From NCBI RefSeq assembly GCF_036195045.1, contig NZ_CP108100.1, positions 2,294,001 to 2,358,000 on the forward strand: a stretch of DNA of 64,000 bases. The letters are read 5' to 3'. The notes under the pieces are model-generated. The model was not told where the DNA came from. It ran no database searches and saw nothing but the letters and a program-made list of their open reading frames with translations. This document shows positions 35,249 to 44,790 of the stretch, piece after piece; position 1 is the first letter of the stretch; the number at the start of each line of letters is the position of its first letter. The stretch comes from Streptomyces sp. NBC_00236 (lineage in GTDB: Bacteria > Actinomycetota > Actinomycetes > Streptomycetales > Streptomycetaceae). Made by a program: the position numbers and the translations under genes.

Positions 35249-35330
35249 GGACACGAACGCCGGGCCCGACGGCTGCCCGCTCACGCGCCCGTCCGGTGCG
35301 GCCGTCGCCGCGCCGGACGGGCGCACCGTG

Positions 35331-36347
<1,017 letters not shown>

Positions 36348-36373
36348 CAGGCACTGGGCCTTTCCGGCGCCTG

Positions 36374-36814
36374 TCAGGCGCCTGCGTAGAACTCGATCTT
36401 GTAGTCGAGGACGGCGAGGGTGTCCTGGAGCTCCGCGATCCGCGTCCTCACGTCGCGGCGGGTCGCCTCCAGCAGTTCCTTGCGCTCCTCGAAGGTGTGG
36501 TCGCCCTCGCGGACCAGCTCCGCGTACCGGACCATGTCGGCGACCGGCATTCCGGTCAGCCGCAGCTTGCCGACGAAGGCGAGCCAGTCCAGGTCGGCGT
36601 TGGTGAAGCGTCGCTGCCCCGTGTGCGACCGGTCGACGAGCGACATCAGCCCGATCCGCTCGTACCAGCGCAGCGTGTGGGCGCTCAGCCCGGTGAAGGC
36701 GGCCACCTCACTGATGGTGTACCGGTCCTGGCCCTCGGGCCGCGGGTGGGGCCGGGGGGCCGATGCGCAGGCATCCACCCCTGCCGAAGTGATCTCAGTC
36801 TCCCTCACCGTCAT
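36374..36814 (-). CDS. MerR-family regulator of the aldo/keto reductase
   Basis: 146 aa. A 30-residue unstructured N terminus precedes the MerR HTH (YTISEVAAFTGLSAHTLRWYERIGLM), then the wing and a C-terminal helix pair (TFEERKELLEATRRDVRTRIAELQDTLAVLDYKIEFY) that dimerises. No Cys for metal sensing is present, so the effector is likely an organic compound. It reads into the aldo/keto reductase; its own promoter holds a MerR-type dyad. Confidence 0.93.
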   Translation of the reverse strand: MTVRETEITSAGVDACASAPRPHPRPEGQDRYTISEVAAFTGLSAHTLRWYERIGLMSLVDRSHTGQRRFTNADLDWLAFVGKLRLTGMPVADMVRYAELVREGDHTFEERKELLEATRRDVRTRIAELQDTLAVLDYKIEFYAGA

Positions 36815-36831
36815 GCCTCCACGCTAGAACC

Positions 36832-36848
36832 CTTGAGTGCACTCTAAG
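36832..36848 (-). promoter_or_regulatory. MerR operator/promoter dyad
   Basis: CTTGAGTGCACTCTAAG contains the perfect palindrome GAGTGCACTC (36835-36844), 18 bp before the merR start, and fits the classical MerR-type spacer dyad (CTTG-AGTGCACT-CTAAG). The regulator would twist the promoter here to activate itself and the reductase. Confidence 0.75.
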
Positions 36849-36989
36849 CAAGCGTTGCCGGATACGAGTTTCGGACACAACCGCACCGGGCTCGACGATC
36901 CACCACCCCGGGCCCGAAGCCCCGTGACACCGCGGGCCTTTCGCGCCGGGCGGAGCAATGTGGCCCAACCTCGCGCCAACCCCTTGCCC

Positions 36990-37013
36990 AATGGTCAAGA
37001 AACGTTGACCATT
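36990..37013. promoter_or_regulatory. ArsR operator dyad
   Basis: AATGGTCAA (36990-36998) and TTGACCATT (37005-37013) form a perfect 9-bp inverted repeat with a 6-bp spacer, ending 6 bp before ATG 37020. Occupancy would block the promoter and the ribosome site, fitting autoregulation. Confidence 0.82.
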
Positions 37014-37019
37014 GAGCGC

Positions 37020-37559
37020 ATGCCTACCGATGACCCCTCCGAGACGTTTCACGTGACCACGGACGAACAGCTGCGCGCCGTCTCCAATCTCACGCGCCAC
37101 CGGATCATGGCCGTGCTCCGCTTCGAGCCGGCGACGATCACGCAGATCGCCGCGCGGGTCGGCCTCGCGAAGGGAAGTTCCAGCTATCACGTGCGCCTAC
37201 TGGAACGGGCCGGCCTCGTGAAGGTGGTCCGGACCCGCAAGGTCCGGGGGGTCACCGAGCGGTACTACGCGATGGCCGCGCAGTCCATCGCGATGCCGGA
37301 CCCCGGGGCGGGGCAGCCCGACCCGCTGATGCGGCACGCGGTGGCGGACCTGGAAGCCGCACCCGCGGAGAGCGAGCGGCATGTGCGGATGGCGCATCTG
37401 CGGCTCACCGACGAACAGTTCACGGAACTGGGGGCGCGGCTGGGCGCCCTGGCGGACGAGTACCAGAAGCTGTCCGATCCCTCACTGCCCGACGTGTCAC
37501 TCGTTTTCGCACTGTTCCGCCCGGCTCCGCCCGAGCAGGTCGAGGAGGGATCCGAGTGA
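37020..37559 (+). CDS. ArsR-family winged-helix regulator
   Basis: 179 aa from ATG 37020. The N-terminal helix-turn-helix (LTRHRIMAVLRFEPATITQIAARVGLAKGSSSYHVRLLERAGLVKVV) is ArsR/HTH_20-like, followed by a helical C-terminal domain with no visible metal Cys or His cluster. It overlaps the MFS gene by 4 bp (GTGA), so it likely controls this transporter, and a perfect dyad lies just upstream of its start. A start further upstream would run through the dyad. Confidence 0.92.
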   Translation: MPTDDPSETFHVTTDEQLRAVSNLTRHRIMAVLRFEPATITQIAARVGLAKGSSSYHVRLLERAGLVKVVRTRKVRGVTERYYAMAAQSIAMPDPGAGQPDPLMRHAVADLEAAPAESERHVRMAHLRLTDEQFTELGARLGALADEYQKLSDPSLPDVSLVFALFRPAPPEQVEEGSE

Positions 37560-38851
37560 GAGTGGACGAGAAGAAGTTGCCGTCCGGGTTCGGCCGGCTG
37601 TGGACGGCGCAGACGGTGTCGTCGCTCGGTGACGGGGTGACGCACGCCGCGCTGCCGCTGCTCGCCCTGATGCTGACGCGGGACCCGATGGCACTCGCCG
37701 TCGTCACGGCCGCCGGGACCCTGCCGTGGCTGCTCTTCGGAGTGCTCGGCGGTGCGCTGGTGGACCGCTGGGACCGCCGGCGCACGATGTGGGTGGCAGA
37801 CGCGGCGCGCGCGTTGCTGCTGGCGATACCGGCGACAGCCGCCGCACTCGACGTGCTGAGCATTCCGCTGCTCGCGGCCGTCGCCTTCCTGCTCGGCCTC
37901 GGCGGACTCTTCTTCGACACGGCCGCCACGGCCTATCTGCCGGATCTCCTCGGCCGCGACCCCGCACTCCTGGAACGCGCCAACTCCCGCCTGCGCGGCG
38001 CCCAGACCGCAACGTCCGGCTTCGCGGGGCCGCCCCTGGGCAGTGCGCTGCTCGCGCTCGGACGGGCGGTCCCCCTGCTCGCCGACGCGGTGTCGTTCGC
38101 GCTCTCCGCCCTGCTCGTACGGTCGCTGCCCGCCGCGCCCCTGCCCGTGCCCGAGGCCCGCGAGTCGCTGCTCCGGCAGGCGCGGGCCGGGGCCTCGTAC
38201 GTCTTCCGGGACCGTCTGCTGCTCGGGCTCGCTCTCCGTCCGGCCGTCGGCAACGTCGCCTTCCTCGCCGTGGAGACGGTGCTCGCCCTCTTCGCGCACG
38301 ACCGTCTCGGCATCCACACCTTCGGCTTCGGCCTGCTGCTCACCGCGGAGGCCACCGGCGGCCTGCTCGGCGCGGGCATCGCCTCCTTCCTCGGCCGGAA
38401 ACTCGGCACCGGCACCGCGCTGACCTGCACGGCAGCGGTCGAGGGGCTTGCCATCCTGGGACTCGCCTCCGCCCCGAACCCTTACGCGGCCGGGCTCGCG
38501 CTCGCCGTCTGCGGCGCGGGCATGGGCGCCACGATGGTGCTCGGCCCCTCCCTCCGGCAGACGATCGTCCCGGCCCACCTGATGGGCAGGGTCGCCTCCA
38601 CGTCCCGCATGCTCGCCATGTGCGCCGCCCCGTTCGGCGCCTTCCTCGGCGGCTGGCTGGCCACCGCGTACGACATCCGCACCCCGCTCTACGCCGCCGC
38701 CGGCCTGCTCCTCACCATGACCGCCGTCACGGCGACCATGACGAGCAACCGCCGGGTCGAGGCAGCACTGCGCGGCGCCGCCCCGGCCGACGCCCCCGAT
38801 CCCCCGGAGTCCGCGGAACCCGCCCGCGAGGCCGCACTCGAACCGTCCTGA
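37556..38851 (+). CDS. MFS exporter (MFS_3-type)
   Basis: 431 aa with about 12 membrane helices. Features are WTAQTVSSLGDGVTHAALPLLALM in helix 1, the motif A-like LGGALVDRWDRRRTMWVADAARA, and PAHLMGRVASTSRMLAMCAAPFGAFLGGWLA near helix 10. This subfamily includes tetracycline/macrolide-type exporters and enterobactin exporters. GTG 37556 overlaps the arsR stop. A soluble acidic, Pro-rich tail follows the last helix. The cargo is unknown. Confidence 0.93.
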   Translation: MRVDEKKLPSGFGRLWTAQTVSSLGDGVTHAALPLLALMLTRDPMALAVVTAAGTLPWLLFGVLGGALVDRWDRRRTMWVADAARALLLAIPATAAALDVLSIPLLAAVAFLLGLGGLFFDTAATAYLPDLLGRDPALLERANSRLRGAQTATSGFAGPPLGSALLALGRAVPLLADAVSFALSALLVRSLPAAPLPVPEARESLLRQARAGASYVFRDRLLLGLALRPAVGNVAFLAVETVLALFAHDRLGIHTFGFGLLLTAEATGGLLGAGIASFLGRKLGTGTALTCTAAVEGLAILGLASAPNPYAAGLALAVCGAGMGATMVLGPSLRQTIVPAHLMGRVASTSRMLAMCAAPFGAFLGGWLATAYDIRTPLYAAAGLLLTMTAVTATMTSNRRVEAALRGAAPADAPDPPESAEPAREAALEPS

Positions 38852-38970
38852 GGCCGCCCCGGCCCGCACCACGCACGTCTCTCGGGGTGCTCTCCAGCCG
38901 TCCGGCTCCCGACAGCCTCCGGGCGTCGGCAAGCGGCGCGACGAGGCGCAGAAGGCCCTGTCCGCCGCCG

Positions 38971-39016
<46 letters not shown>

Positions 39017-39034
39017 CAGTCAGCCCGGCTGCGT

Positions 39035-39919
39035 TCAGGACCGCCGGCGGAACGGGGCGAGCGTGGCGCGCACGAGATCCGCGGCGCCCCAGTCGGGCTC
39101 GAACTGGGCGATCACGGCCAGGTGCTGGCGCAGCTGGAGGATCGGCATGCGTGCGCGCCAGTCGCGGTCGAGTCCGGTGAGCTCGGCGTACCGCTCGAAG
39201 AACACGTGCGCCTCGGGCGGCGGCGCCGTCGTCCACAGATGGGCCAGGTCGACCTCGGCCCAGGTGTACGACACGGCCGGGTCGATCAGCGCGGGGCGCC
39301 CGTCGTGGGTGGCCATGACGTTCTGCGCCCACAGGTCGCCGTGCGTCAGGCACGGGGGCCTGACCGGCAGCAGTTCGGGCAGCCGGTCGCACAGACGCTC
39401 CAGCGCCGCCCGGTCCGCGGCGTCGAGGGCCTCCTGGACGCGTCGCTCGCCGAGCCAGCGCAGCAGCCGGTGCTGGGCGAAGAACGCGAATCCGTCGTCC
39501 TCCCAGGTGTTGACCTGCCGGCGGCGGCCCAGCCAGTTGTCCCGGTGCCATCCGAACCGGGAGGCCCGCGTGGTGGTGTGCAGGCGGGCGAGGGCGTGCG
39601 CGAGCTGTTCCCAGAAGTCCTCGGTGTCCGTCCGGGGCCGCAGTACGGACAGGACGAGCAGGTCGCGGTCCACGAGGACGGTCCCGGGCGTGGCGACGCC
39701 GCCCGCCTCGCGCAGCACGGTGAGTCCCTCGGCCTCCGCCGCGAACGCGTCGTCCGACGGCGGATCGTCGAACGCCTTGACGAACACCGTCGTGCCGTCG
39801 CCGCGGCGTGCGAGCCCCGCGGTCGCGGCGAGGCCTCCGGTGGCCGGCTCGACGGCGACGACGTCGGTCAGGCCGGCCCCGTGGAGACGTTCGAGCAGGA
39901 AGGACATCGCCTCTGTCAC
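39035..39919 (-). CDS. Fructosamine kinase / aminoglycoside-phosphotransferase-fold protein
   Basis: 294 aa from GTG 39919 after AGGAG. The fold is that of fructosamine/ketosamine-3-kinases: a Lys in TTVFVKAFDDPP, EGLTVLREAGGVATPGTVLVD, the catalytic CLTHGDLWAQNVM (with Asp) and LIDPAVSYTWAEVDLAHLW for Mg2+. It phosphorylates sugar-amine adducts on proteins so that they break down (deglycation); in bacteria a role in detoxification or antibiotic modification is also possible. Standalone gene. Confidence 0.9.
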   Translation of the reverse strand: MTEAMSFLLERLHGAGLTDVVAVEPATGGLAATAGLARRGDGTTVFVKAFDDPPSDDAFAAEAEGLTVLREAGGVATPGTVLVDRDLLVLSVLRPRTDTEDFWEQLAHALARLHTTTRASRFGWHRDNWLGRRRQVNTWEDDGFAFFAQHRLLRWLGERRVQEALDAADRAALERLCDRLPELLPVRPPCLTHGDLWAQNVMATHDGRPALIDPAVSYTWAEVDLAHLWTTAPPPEAHVFFERYAELTGLDRDWRARMPILQLRQHLAVIAQFEPDWGAADLVRATLAPFRRRS

Positions 39920-40416
39920 GAGTGTGCTCCTCTGTCGGTCACGCGTCATGCGATTCAGGGGTGGTTCAGCATCGGGCCGTCGGCACCGGTCCCTCGCTCC
40001 CGGGCCGGGCCTTCGAGGGCCGCCGCACCGGCCCGCACAGCCCTGGGAGGCAGGGAACGCCCGCCTACCGACCGGCCGCGGCAATCCTCCGCCGCGCGCA
40101 TGGCGTGATCAACCCGCAGGGGCCTTCGGAGCCGACCACTTGGCCTCGGGCTTTCAGCGCGACGTGAAGCCGCTGTCATGCAGTGGTAGTTGCAACGAGA
40201 GGAGCCGACTGCCCCGGCCTGTGACCGATGGCCGGTCCCCAGCCTCGGGTGCGCCGTGGTGACGCGGGGGTGCTGAGCCGAGGTGGTCAAGCTCAGGGGC
40301 ACGATGGGCCATCATCACGCCACAAGCGAAGAGGAAGTCCGAGCGGGCGAGCGAAAGCGAACCCTTGTCCTTACGAGCCGACATGAGGAACACCACGCTC
40401 GTCCGTTGTGCCGACT
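39920..40416. other. Gene-poor stretch left of the IS701 remnant
   Basis: No convincing gene in about 500 bp. Codon bias is weak in all frames. It probably includes the kinase promoter and degraded DNA of the adjoining insertion scar. Confidence 0.4.
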
Positions 40417-40686
40417 TCAGATGATCAAGCGGTGGCCGTGGGTCACAGGTACGGTCCGACCGCCGGCAGGCAGCGACCGACAAGCGGCCCGGCCGGACAG
40501 CCTCCAGGTTCTCCCGGATCGAGACCCGCCGCCGAGCCGGAGCAGATAGGCGCGGGCACTCGCCCTCGGCTCAACTCGACCGAAGCGGCCCGCGATCCGG
40601 GCCATGACCTGGTCGAACATCTTCCGCCAGAGGGCAGGATCCACGTCATGGCCCGCGGCCACCGAACGATCTTCGTTTGTCCCCAC
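40417..40686 (-). pseudogene. IS701-type transposase fragment
   Basis: The complement reads DPALWRKMFDQVMARIAGRF then GRVEPRASARAYLLRL, the N terminus of IS701-family DDE transposases. After about 45 residues the similarity is lost and the frame drifts, so the catalytic domain is missing. Imperfect 17-bp direct repeats (40420-40436 and 40694-40710, one mismatch) lie at both sides. It marks an old insertion or deletion. Confidence 0.6.
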
Positions 40687-40750
40687 ACCAACCGATGATC
40701 ACGCGGTGGCTGCTCCCGTTCCCAGCCGGGCCCTTCACGAGATCGCGCAA

Positions 40751-40921
40751 TCAGAACGGATTACCAGGAGCCCCGTCGCCGTCGACATTGGCCACCATCC
40801 TGCGCAGCACCTTGAGCGCGGCCACGCACTCCTCGTCGCTGATGCCCTGGTGGACCTCTTCGGGTCCGTCGCAGCCCGCGCCGTCGTGCCGAAGCCCACC
40901 GCGGTCTGTGCCGACGAGGGC
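40751..40921 (-). pseudogene. C-terminal fragment of a MarR-type regulator
   Basis: The complement codes for 56 residues without a start codon, including VHQGISDEECVAALKVLRRM then VANVDGDG, which resembles the dimerisation helix at the end of MarR-family proteins. A stop lies in frame upstream. The gene's front part appears to have been lost in the scar next to the IS701 fragment. Family assignment is tentative. Confidence 0.4.
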
Positions 40922-40966
40922 TCATCCACGCAGCCAGCGGGTGCATCACGAAGCCACACTGGAGTA

Positions 40967-41338
40967 CTAGGAGCTTTCCCGCATTTCCTGGCGGGTCGCC
41001 CCTTGGATAACAACCCTTTCTTCAGTGACCATCACCGCCACCGAATGTCTGTCGATGAACCTGCTCTCGTCCGGATTCACCAACTCCTTGTAATTCTTGG
41101 ACGCAAAGAAGGCATCGTGATCCGCCCAACTCTCGAACCAGATCTCGGTGAGACCGTCGTAGGACGGACTCGGGTACCCCCCTGCGGGTACCGGATGCGA
41201 GACGGTGTACTTCTTCACGTACTGCCGCGCTTCCGGAATTGACGTGAACAACGGGGCGTGGCGGTCCCGGTGATGCGCGACGAACTCCCCGAAGGTCATT
41301 CCGGCGACACGATTGATCATGAAAACGAACTTGATCAC
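40967..41338 (-). CDS. EthD-domain small protein
   Basis: 123 aa. EthD family features: MIKFVFMINRVAGMTFGEFV, HHRDRHAPLF, and YDGLTEIWFESWADHDAFF. EthD proteins form ferredoxin-like dimers and take part in polyketide tailoring or ether degradation; many are of unknown function. It is divergent from a MerR gene 148 bp to its right, which may control it. The C-terminal end abuts the scar with the MarR fragment, but the protein looks complete. Confidence 0.88.
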   Translation of the reverse strand: MIKFVFMINRVAGMTFGEFVAHHRDRHAPLFTSIPEARQYVKKYTVSHPVPAGGYPSPSYDGLTEIWFESWADHDAFFASKNYKELVNPDESRFIDRHSVAVMVTEERVVIQGATRQEMRESS

Positions 41339-41486
41339 GAGCTTTTCCCTTTCGTGCTCTCAGGCATACGAGGAGCCCGCGGCCGGATACCTCGACAGCA
41401 GATCGCGGGCCATGGAGTTAACCTAAACGCTCACATCGATGTCATGGGCAAGCCGCTCTGACTCAGCACACACGGGAGGGGTTCGG

Positions 41487-41966
41487 ATGCGGATCGGTGA
41501 ACTGTCCACCCGGACAGGAGCAAGCCGTCGATCGCTGCGCTACTACGAGCAGCAGGGTTTGCTGGTCAGCACGAGGTCCCCCAGCGGCCAGCGGTGCTAC
41601 GACGACGCACACATCCAGCGAGTGGCGCTGATTCAGGTCTTTCTGGCCGCCGGAATGTCCAGCAGAACCATCGCCCAATTGGTCCCCTGCATGACGCTGC
41701 CCACCCCGGACAGAGCCCGGAACGCCTTGACGGCAATGAATGAGGAGCGAACCCGCCTTTCATCCACCATTGACAGCCTGGCCGCCGCCAGGGAAGCACT
41801 TGATCACCTGATCGACGTCAACCGGAGATTTCTGGCGAACGTGGCGGACGGCTCCGGCGCGGACGGGCCGAATCAACACTCCGCAATCCCTTCGGCGAGA
41901 TGCCCCCATACCGCTCGCGCCCAAAAGATTTCCCTGGCTGACATCTTCCGCGACCCGCCGGGCTGA
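41487..41966 (+). CDS. MerR-family regulator
   Basis: 159 aa from ATG 41487, after GGGAGGGG. HTH: MRIGELSTRTGASRRSLRYYEQQGLLVSTRSPSGQRCYDD, then AHIQRVALIQVFLAAGMSSRTIAQLVPCM and a dimer helix with LSSTIDSLAAAREALDHLIDV. Two Cys (CMTL and CPH) are present but not in a metal-site arrangement. It is divergent from the EthD gene, its likely target. A short tail after the dimer helix is low-complexity. Confidence 0.92.
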   Translation: MRIGELSTRTGASRRSLRYYEQQGLLVSTRSPSGQRCYDDAHIQRVALIQVFLAAGMSSRTIAQLVPCMTLPTPDRARNALTAMNEERTRLSSTIDSLAAAREALDHLIDVNRRFLANVADGSGADGPNQHSAIPSARCPHTARAQKISLADIFRDPPG

Positions 41967-42377
41967 GGTCCGTGAAAGATCGGTCGCGATGTCGGACCTC
42001 GGCCAAGGCGTCGGCATCAGTGCCGTCATCGCCGAACCACTCCGGAGCAGGGCGCGCGGCACTCGCCCCATCGCCGCACGCCGCCAGCAAGTAGTTCCAC
42101 CAGAGACCCGGCCGGTCCAGCAGTGGTTCCCCCGGAGCAAGCGAGCCGTCGTCGTACCCATTGATCAGCACCCCCGGTTCCCGTCACCGGCCACTGACAC
42201 GGTTCGACCAGGATCAGCTCTGGGGGCGTCGTCCAGTTACGGGGACAGGTCTGCCGGCTTACGACGACAGGTCTGCCGGCTGGTGCGCGACAGTGAGTGG
42301 CCCCCAGCAGGCCCCCGAGGTCCTGTGCCTCTCACTGATCCGCTTGCCTCGCACACCAGGTCGTTAGTCTCGTAGGT
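41967..42377. other. Intergenic stretch with a 16-bp direct repeat; possible gene remnant
   Basis: GACAGGTCTGCCGGCT occurs at 42244-42259 and 42266-42281. On the minus strand an open stretch up to 42171 reads protein-like near its start (MLINGYDDGSLAPGEPLLDR) but overlaps the merR 3' end and has no clear family; it may be the remains of a gene. Confidence 0.35.
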
Positions 42378-43193
42378 ATGCAAAGCCTGGCGATGATCGA
42401 GAACTGGCCCGTCCCCACCGCGGCAGCGGCCGTCGTACGAGCAGACGGGACGGTCGCCGGTACGCACGGGCCCACCGCGCACCGCTTCCCGCTCGCCTCC
42501 GTCACCAAGCCGCTCGCGGCCTACGCGGCGCTGGTGGCGTACGAGGAGGGCGCGGTCGAACTCGACGAACCGGCGGGCCCCGACGGATCCACGGTCCGGC
42601 ATCTGCTCGCCCACACCAGCGGTCTCGCGTTCGACGAGCACCGGGTGACGGCCCCGCCCGGCACCCGGCGGCTCTACTCGAACGCCGGCTTCGAGGTGCT
42701 CGGCGATCACATCGCGAAGGCCACCGACATCCCGTTCCCCGAGTACCTGCGCCAGGCGGTGCTGGAGCCTCTGGGCATGACGGCGACCACGCTGGACGGC
42801 TCCCCCGCGCGCGACGGCGTCTCGACGGTCGAGGACCTCACCCGGTTCGCCGCCGAGGTCCAGGCCCCGCGCCTGCTCGACCCGCGCACGGTGCTGGAGG
42901 CGCAGAGCGTCGTCCACCCCGGCCTGAAGGGCGTCCTGCCCGGCTACGGCCACCAGAACCCCAACGACTGGGGCCTCGGCTTCGAGATCCGGGACCACAA
43001 GTCGCCGCACTGGACCGGCACCTCCTCCTCCCCCGCGACCTTCGGTCACTTCGGGCAGTCCGGCACGTTCCTGTGGATCGACCCGGCGGCGGGCGCGGCG
43101 TGCGTGGCGCTGACCGACCGGGCTTTCGGCCCGTGGGCGGCCGAGGTGTGGCCGCCGTTCACGGACTCGGTGCTGGCGGAACTGCGGGCGTAA
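42378..43193 (+). CDS. Serine hydrolase, beta-lactamase/class C PBP fold
   Basis: 271 aa, short for the family and without a signal peptide, so probably cytoplasmic. The Ser-x-x-Lys motif is SVTK (about residue 42), the Tyr motif is LYSNAGFEVLGDHI, and the third motif position is GHFGQSG in place of KTG. Members hydrolyse esters, amides or D-amino-acid peptides. Its end overlaps the convergent ATPase gene by 35 bp. Start ATG 42378; a second ATG (codon 6) is possible. Confidence 0.9.
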   Translation: MQSLAMIENWPVPTAAAAVVRADGTVAGTHGPTAHRFPLASVTKPLAAYAALVAYEEGAVELDEPAGPDGSTVRHLLAHTSGLAFDEHRVTAPPGTRRLYSNAGFEVLGDHIAKATDIPFPEYLRQAVLEPLGMTATTLDGSPARDGVSTVEDLTRFAAEVQAPRLLDPRTVLEAQSVVHPGLKGVLPGYGHQNPNDWGLGFEIRDHKSPHWTGTSSSPATFGHFGQSGTFLWIDPAAGAACVALTDRAFGPWAAEVWPPFTDSVLAELRA

Positions 43194-43626
43194 CCGGCGG
43201 CCCGGCGGCGGTCAGGCACTCGAACCACACCGCCTTGCCGCCGCCGTCGCGACGCGCCTCGACGCCCCACTTGTCGGCGACGGCGCCGACGAGGTGCAGC
43301 CCCCTTCCGCCCTCGTCGAGCACATCGCCCTCGACCACGACAGGGATCTGCGGGCAGTCGTCCGCCACTTCGACACGCACGCCCTCGCCGTCCGGGAGCC
43401 GGAAGACGAAGGTCTGGCAGCGGCGGCCGGGCACGTGCCGGACCACATTGGCGATCAGCTCGGTGAGCGCGAGCTCGGCAGCGTCGGCGAGGTCCGCCAT
43501 GCCCCATCCGGTGAGGTAGAGCCGCAGGATGCGCCGCAGGTGCCGGGCGGAGTGCTCGCCCATGGCGAAGTCGGCCCGGTAGACGGGCTCTTCGGACTCG
43601 GTCCGGTGAGCAATTACGTGATTCAT
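43159..43626 (-). CDS. Anti-sigma-factor-like ATP-binding protein (HATPase_c, RsbW type)
   Basis: 155 aa. GHKL ATPase motifs are visible: ELALTELIANVVRHV (N box), VEVADDCPQIP (G1) and DEGGRGLHLVGAVADKWG (G2). Streptomyces has many such short RsbW/SpoIIAB-like kinases that bind sigma factors or anti-anti-sigma proteins. It lies divergent to an Scr1-type regulator and DUF397 pair, a common neighbourhood known for BldB/AbaA-type clusters. It overlaps the 3' end of the serine hydrolase gene. Confidence 0.92.
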   Translation of the reverse strand: MNHVIAHRTESEEPVYRADFAMGEHSARHLRRILRLYLTGWGMADLADAAELALTELIANVVRHVPGRRCQTFVFRLPDGEGVRVEVADDCPQIPVVVEGDVLDEGGRGLHLVGAVADKWGVEARRDGGGKAVWFECLTAAGPPVTPAVPPAPSP

Positions 43627-43709
43627 GTCACCATCGTGCGACCAGGTGACTACGCTCGGCTACGTACCGAAACGAACGCCGCGAGGCGTTGCACACCGGA
43701 GGTCCTGCC

Positions 43710-44534
43710 GTGGCCAACGTCCAGTCGCTCGATCCCAGCGCCTCTCCACTGGACTACTACGGCTGGGAGTTGCGCCGCCTGCGCGAGGCCGCCGGCCTGA
43801 ACCAGGGCCAGTTGGGCGAGATCATCTTCTGTACGGGCTCACTGATCGGCCAGATCGAGACCACGAGGAAGCTACCCACCCGCGACTTCTCCGAACGCGT
43901 CGACGCCGCGCTGGGTACGGACGGGACGTTCTCCCGGCTGATGGGCCTGGTCCTGCGGAGCCAGCTGCCAACGTGGTTCCAGCCGTACGCGGAGATGGAG
44001 GCGAAGGCCGCCTACATCTCGACGTACCAGGCGCAGTTGGTCTACGGGCTGTTGCAGACGGAGGGGTATGCGCGGGCCCTCCTCGGGGTCGACTACCCGG
44101 ACAGAATCGACGAAATGGCGGCCGCGCGGCTGGACCGGCAGCGGATTCTAGGGCGCGAGAATCCCCCCGCGCTGTGGATCGTCATGAGCGAGGCCGCACT
44201 GCTCCAGGAGGTCGGCGGGCGTGACGTCATGCGAGAGCAACTTGGGCGGCTGTTGGGTCTCCGGAACGACCCCTGGGTACAGGTTCAGGTGCTGCCATTC
44301 GACGTCGGGCAACACACGGGAATGATGGGGTCGTTCACCTTGCTGCGTTTCGAGGACGACCCTGACCTCTTCTACGTGGAGAGCTACGATCAAGGCCATA
44401 TGACCGCCAACCCATCAGTAATCAAGGAGCGTTCGGTCGGCTACGCTCGGCTGCAAGCTACAGCCCTCTCCCCCGAGGACTCGGCATTGCTGATCGCTCG
44501 CGTGATGGAGGAACGCTATGGAAACCAGTCATGA
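43710..44534 (+). CDS. Scr1-family helix-turn-helix regulator (DUF5753)
   Basis: 274 aa from GTG 43710 after GGAGG. N-terminal Xre-type HTH: LRRLREAAGLNQGQLGEIIFCTGSLIGQIETTRKLP. The rest is a DUF5753 domain (YISTYQAQLVYGLLQTEGYARALL, then LQVQVLPFDVGQHTGMMGSFTLL-like block). It is a standard actinobacterial regulator paired with a small DUF397 protein, which starts within its last codons. Related pairs act in morphological differentiation and antibiotic control in Streptomyces. Confidence 0.95.
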   Translation: MANVQSLDPSASPLDYYGWELRRLREAAGLNQGQLGEIIFCTGSLIGQIETTRKLPTRDFSERVDAALGTDGTFSRLMGLVLRSQLPTWFQPYAEMEAKAAYISTYQAQLVYGLLQTEGYARALLGVDYPDRIDEMAAARLDRQRILGRENPPALWIVMSEAALLQEVGGRDVMREQLGRLLGLRNDPWVQVQVLPFDVGQHTGMMGSFTLLRFEDDPDLFYVESYDQGHMTANPSVIKERSVGYARLQATALSPEDSALLIARVMEERYGNQS

Positions 44535-44790
44535 GTTGGCAGGAGCGCGCTGGCGCAAGTCGTCGTACAGCGGAACCAACGGCGGCGAGTGCGTCGAGTG
44601 CACCGTGACCGGCGGCGCGGCCTGGCGTAAGTCGTCGTACAGCGGAACCAACGGCGGCGACTGCGTCGAGGTCGCTGCCGGCACCTGCGGCTCCGTCCCC
44701 GTCCGCGACAGCAAGGTCCACGACGGCCCCGTCATCGTGGTCGGAGCCGGCGCATGGCGCGGCTTCGTGGAAGGGCTTCGCGGGGAGTGA
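44518..44790 (+). CDS. DUF397 protein with an internal duplication
   Basis: 90 aa, about 25-30 longer than usual. The DUF397 opening WRKSSYSGTNGGECVE occurs twice (from residues 12 and 36), with nearly identical DNA, so the first motif was duplicated inside the gene. The second copy continues into the normal C terminus (RDSKVHDGPVIVVGAGAWRGFVEGL). It overlaps the Scr1-like gene and ends in the start of the HAD gene. DUF397 proteins bind or modulate the partner regulator. Confidence 0.93.
   Translation: METSHELAGARWRKSSYSGTNGGECVECTVTGGAAWRKSSYSGTNGGDCVEVAAGTCGSVPVRDSKVHDGPVIVVGAGAWRGFVEGLRGE

Noticed and set aside
33716..35326. Minus-strand frame opposite the acyltransferase and DUF1023 genes
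   Set aside because: Composition is Arg/Pro/His-rich shadow; the plus strand has complete, coupled genes.
41818..42171. Minus-strand protein-like open stretch near the MerR gene
   Set aside because: It overlaps the MerR 3' end, has no recognisable family and ends in Arg/Pro-rich shadow; at most a remnant.
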